Source: DATGMP01 sp035293565
GTDB taxonomy: Bacteria; Pseudomonadota; Alphaproteobacteria; BOG-932; Roseiterribacteraceae
Reading direction: 5' to 3'
DNA: 42,831 nt
Assembly: GCA_035293565.1 (NCBI GenBank)
Contig: DATGMP010000109.1
Coordinates: forward strand, 1-42,831
Shown here: piece by piece, positions 41,854-42,831 of the stretch
Numbering within the stretch: the stretch's first letter is position 1
Layout of the letters: the number at the start of each line of letters is the position of its first letter
Position numbers and translations under genes: made by a program
The notes under the pieces: model-generated
What the model saw: the letters and a program-made list of their open reading frames with translations, nothing else
Told to the model about the DNA's origin: nothing
The model's database searches: none

Positions 41854-41929
41854 TGGTGCCCAGGGGCGGAATTGAACCACCGACACGGCGATTTTCAGTC
41901 GCCTGCTCTACCAACTGAGCTACCTGGGC
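41854..41929 (-). tRNA. tRNA-Phe (anticodon GAA)
   Basis: 76 bases on the minus strand, with CCA encoded. Acceptor GCCCAGG pairs with CCTGGGC; D-arm AGCTCAGTTGGTAGAGC; anticodon stem GGCGA/TCGCC with loop CTGAAAA giving anticodon GAA at 41896-41894; T-arm GGTGG TTCAATT CCGCC; discriminator A then CCA. All arms pair. Its 3' half is copied in decayed form at 30792-30837. It lies upstream of the accessory region and 57 bases past the yacG stop on the same strand. Confidence 0.97.
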
Positions 41930-41986
41930 GCTCGGAAGGGAGAGGCGGGTATAGGCAAAAGAGGGCGGCCTGTCCAGACGGGCCGG

Positions 41987-42187
41987 TCAATCCTCGCCAG
42001 GGTTCCCGTCGGACGGGCGATCGGCCCCGTCTTCGGGTGCGATAGGCCCTGGCACGACATAGCGCTCGCCCAGCCAACGGCCGAGATCGATGTCGGCGCA
42101 CCGCTTGGAACAGAACGAGCGCAGATTGGGGTCCACGGGCTTACCGCAGATGGGACAGGCGCCGCCGCGCTTCTTTTCTTCGATCAT
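41987..42187 (-). CDS. yacG: Zinc-binding DNA gyrase inhibitor YacG
   Basis: 66 residues. Four-cysteine zinc finger: ACPICGKPVDPN followed by FCSKRCADIDLGRWLGERY, the family hallmark with the conserved IDLGRW. E. coli YacG binds GyrB and inhibits gyrase; that role is assumed by homology. The start ATG 42187 overlaps the stop of the RNase G/E gene as ATGA, so the two are translationally coupled, a common arrangement in alphaproteobacteria. The C-terminal 20 residues are acidic and probably flexible. Confidence 0.93.
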   Translation of the reverse strand: MIEEKKRGGACPICGKPVDPNLRSFCSKRCADIDLGRWLGERYVVPGPIAPEDGADRPSDGNPGED

Positions 42188-42831
42188 GACTCCAGCTCCA
42201 ATTCCGGCCCTCGCCGCTCTCGGCTGAGCTCGACGAGGCCCAGTCGCGACATTGGCAGGATCTGGGTGCGGGCGGGATCGGATGCCAGAGCGGCCGCCAG
42301 CGCGACCTCGGTACGCGACCGGTCCTCGGCGCGAGGCAACGATATGAAGTCGATCACCACGATCCCGCCTATATGACGAAGGCGCAGCTGCCGCGCGATC
42401 TCCTGGGCCGCTGCCAGATTCACGGCAAGCGCGTTGGCCTCGGAACCCGAATTGACGTCGATCGCCGTCAGGGCCTGGGTCCGCTCGATAATCAGGGAGG
42501 CCCCGCCCGGCAGCGGCACCCTGGGCTGCGCCAGCGCATCGACCGCCGAATCGACGTCGTGAAGGTCGAACAGCGCACCCGCGCCGGAATGTTGCTCAAT
42601 CCGCGACAGCAGCGACGGCGCAAAGGCCTCGCACCAGCGCAGGACGGATTTGGACGCCGCAGGCCCGGCAACCCGAATGCCGTCGGGCGCAGGCAGCCCA
42701 TGATCGCGGAGCAAGCGTCGCGCCGCGTCCGGCGCCGGCAACGATGCACCGGCCGCGACGCGCGCGCCTTCGGCCGCCAGTGCGGCGATCTCCGCGCGCC
42801 AATCCGCTTCGCCGGCGAGACTGGCCGCGGA
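42184..42831 (-). CDS. Ribonuclease E/G family protein, C-terminal part
   Basis: The frame is open to the window edge, so the N-terminus is missing; 215 residues are present. It contains the RNase E/G catalytic core signatures GGASLIIERTQALTAIDVNS (with the metal-binding Asp in IDVNSG), IGGIVVIDFISLPRAEDR (second Asp) and TQILPMSRLGLVELSRER. It lacks the zinc-link and long scaffold tail of RNase E, ending right after the DNase-like domain (ELELES), as in short RNase G-like proteins that precede yacG. Role in rRNA or mRNA processing is by family. Confidence 0.85.
   Translation of the reverse strand, partial: SAASLAGEADWRAEIAALAAEGARVAAGASLPAPDAARRLLRDHGLPAPDGIRVAGPAASKSVLRWCEAFAPSLLSRIEQHSGAGALFDLHDVDSAVDALAQPRVPLPGGASLIIERTQALTAIDVNSGSEANALAVNLAAAQEIARQLRLRHIGGIVVIDFISLPRAEDRSRTEVALAAALASDPARTQILPMSRLGLVELSRERRGPELELES

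Larger units (their letters stand above)
30792..41929. mobile_element. Putative eroded genomic island at tRNA-Phe
   Basis: Bounded by the intact tRNA-Phe gene and a degraded direct repeat of its 3' end 11 kb away, on the side expected for integrase-mediated insertion. The content is accessory (orphan permeases, Hsp20, PHA synthase, aldehyde dehydrogenase, regulators) and contains several broken genes (XRE, DUF2267, FAD protein, BrnT, HTH antitoxin), whereas flanking genes are housekeeping. No integrase, excisionase, transposase or conjugation gene is seen, and GC content does not look strikingly different by eye. The call is therefore inference from border geometry and content. Confidence 0.45.

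Noticed and set aside
30792..41929. Search for an integrase, transposase, CRISPR array or phage genes in the island
   Set aside because: None of the frames there shows recombinase, Cas or phage structural similarity, and no regularly spaced repeats were seen.

Overview
The window is GC-rich, densely coded bacterial DNA. The gene content (Omp85 TamA with TamB, class II DAHP synthase, a short alphaproteobacterial-type nicotinate phosphoribosyltransferase, GluRS/CysRS in one operon, DUF1326/DUF2182, and an RNase G/E - yacG - tRNA-Phe block) points to an alphaproteobacterium, most likely of the Sphingomonadales. That placement is by gene content only; no rRNA or other phylogenetic marker was compared.

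Layout. 1-809: 3' part of a luciferase-like flavin oxidoreductase. 813-4971 (minus): operon GYF_2/RDD membrane protein - gltX - cysS - trmJ, the first three with overlapping stop/start codons. 5174-5884: secreted protein. 5881-8387 (minus): class II DAHP synthase overlapping nicotinate phosphoribosyltransferase. 8620-10184: Asr-like secreted protein with a clear terminator, then a MarR-GNAT fusion with a palindromic operator candidate. 10259-11983 (minus): glutathione reductase and a DUF427 protein. 12057-14231: DUF2721, the DUF1326/DUF2182 pair and a NIPSNAP stub. 14256-17416 (minus): glmU-glmS (UDP-GlcNAc synthesis). 17710-24560: DUF3108 protein divergent from tamA-tamB. 24558-29156: TetR-like stub, zinc alcohol dehydrogenase, ppc and an alpha/beta hydrolase. 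29307-30794: glpK.

From 30.8 to 41.9 kb the character changes. The intact tRNA-Phe gene (41854-41929, minus) has a decayed copy of its 3' end, in the same orientation, directly after glpK (30792-30837). That is the geometry left by integration at a tRNA 3' end. Between them lie accessory genes and fragments: an XRE regulator stub with a perfect 9+9 palindrome, two FtsX-type permeases with no ATPase, an N-terminally shortened Hsp20, PHA synthase, a DUF2267 stub, an aldehyde dehydrogenase, an internally triplicated membrane protein behind an EcfG-like promoter, two tandem XRE-cupin regulators preceded by a coupled small ORF, a frameshifted FAD-protein tail and a frameshifted BrnT/HTH toxin-antitoxin relic. 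No integrase or transposase is visible, so I read it as an old, eroded island with a stress/PHA theme. Beyond tRNA-Phe the core resumes with yacG and an RNase G/E family gene that runs off the window.

A recurring theme is gene stubs: about eight candidate relics are described, most inside the island and two outside it (TetR-like, NIPSNAP). The best candidates for undescribed biology are the DUF1326/DUF2182 putative metal-handling pair, the three-repeat membrane protein with its stress-type promoter, and the coupled small ORF plus paired XRE-cupin regulators.
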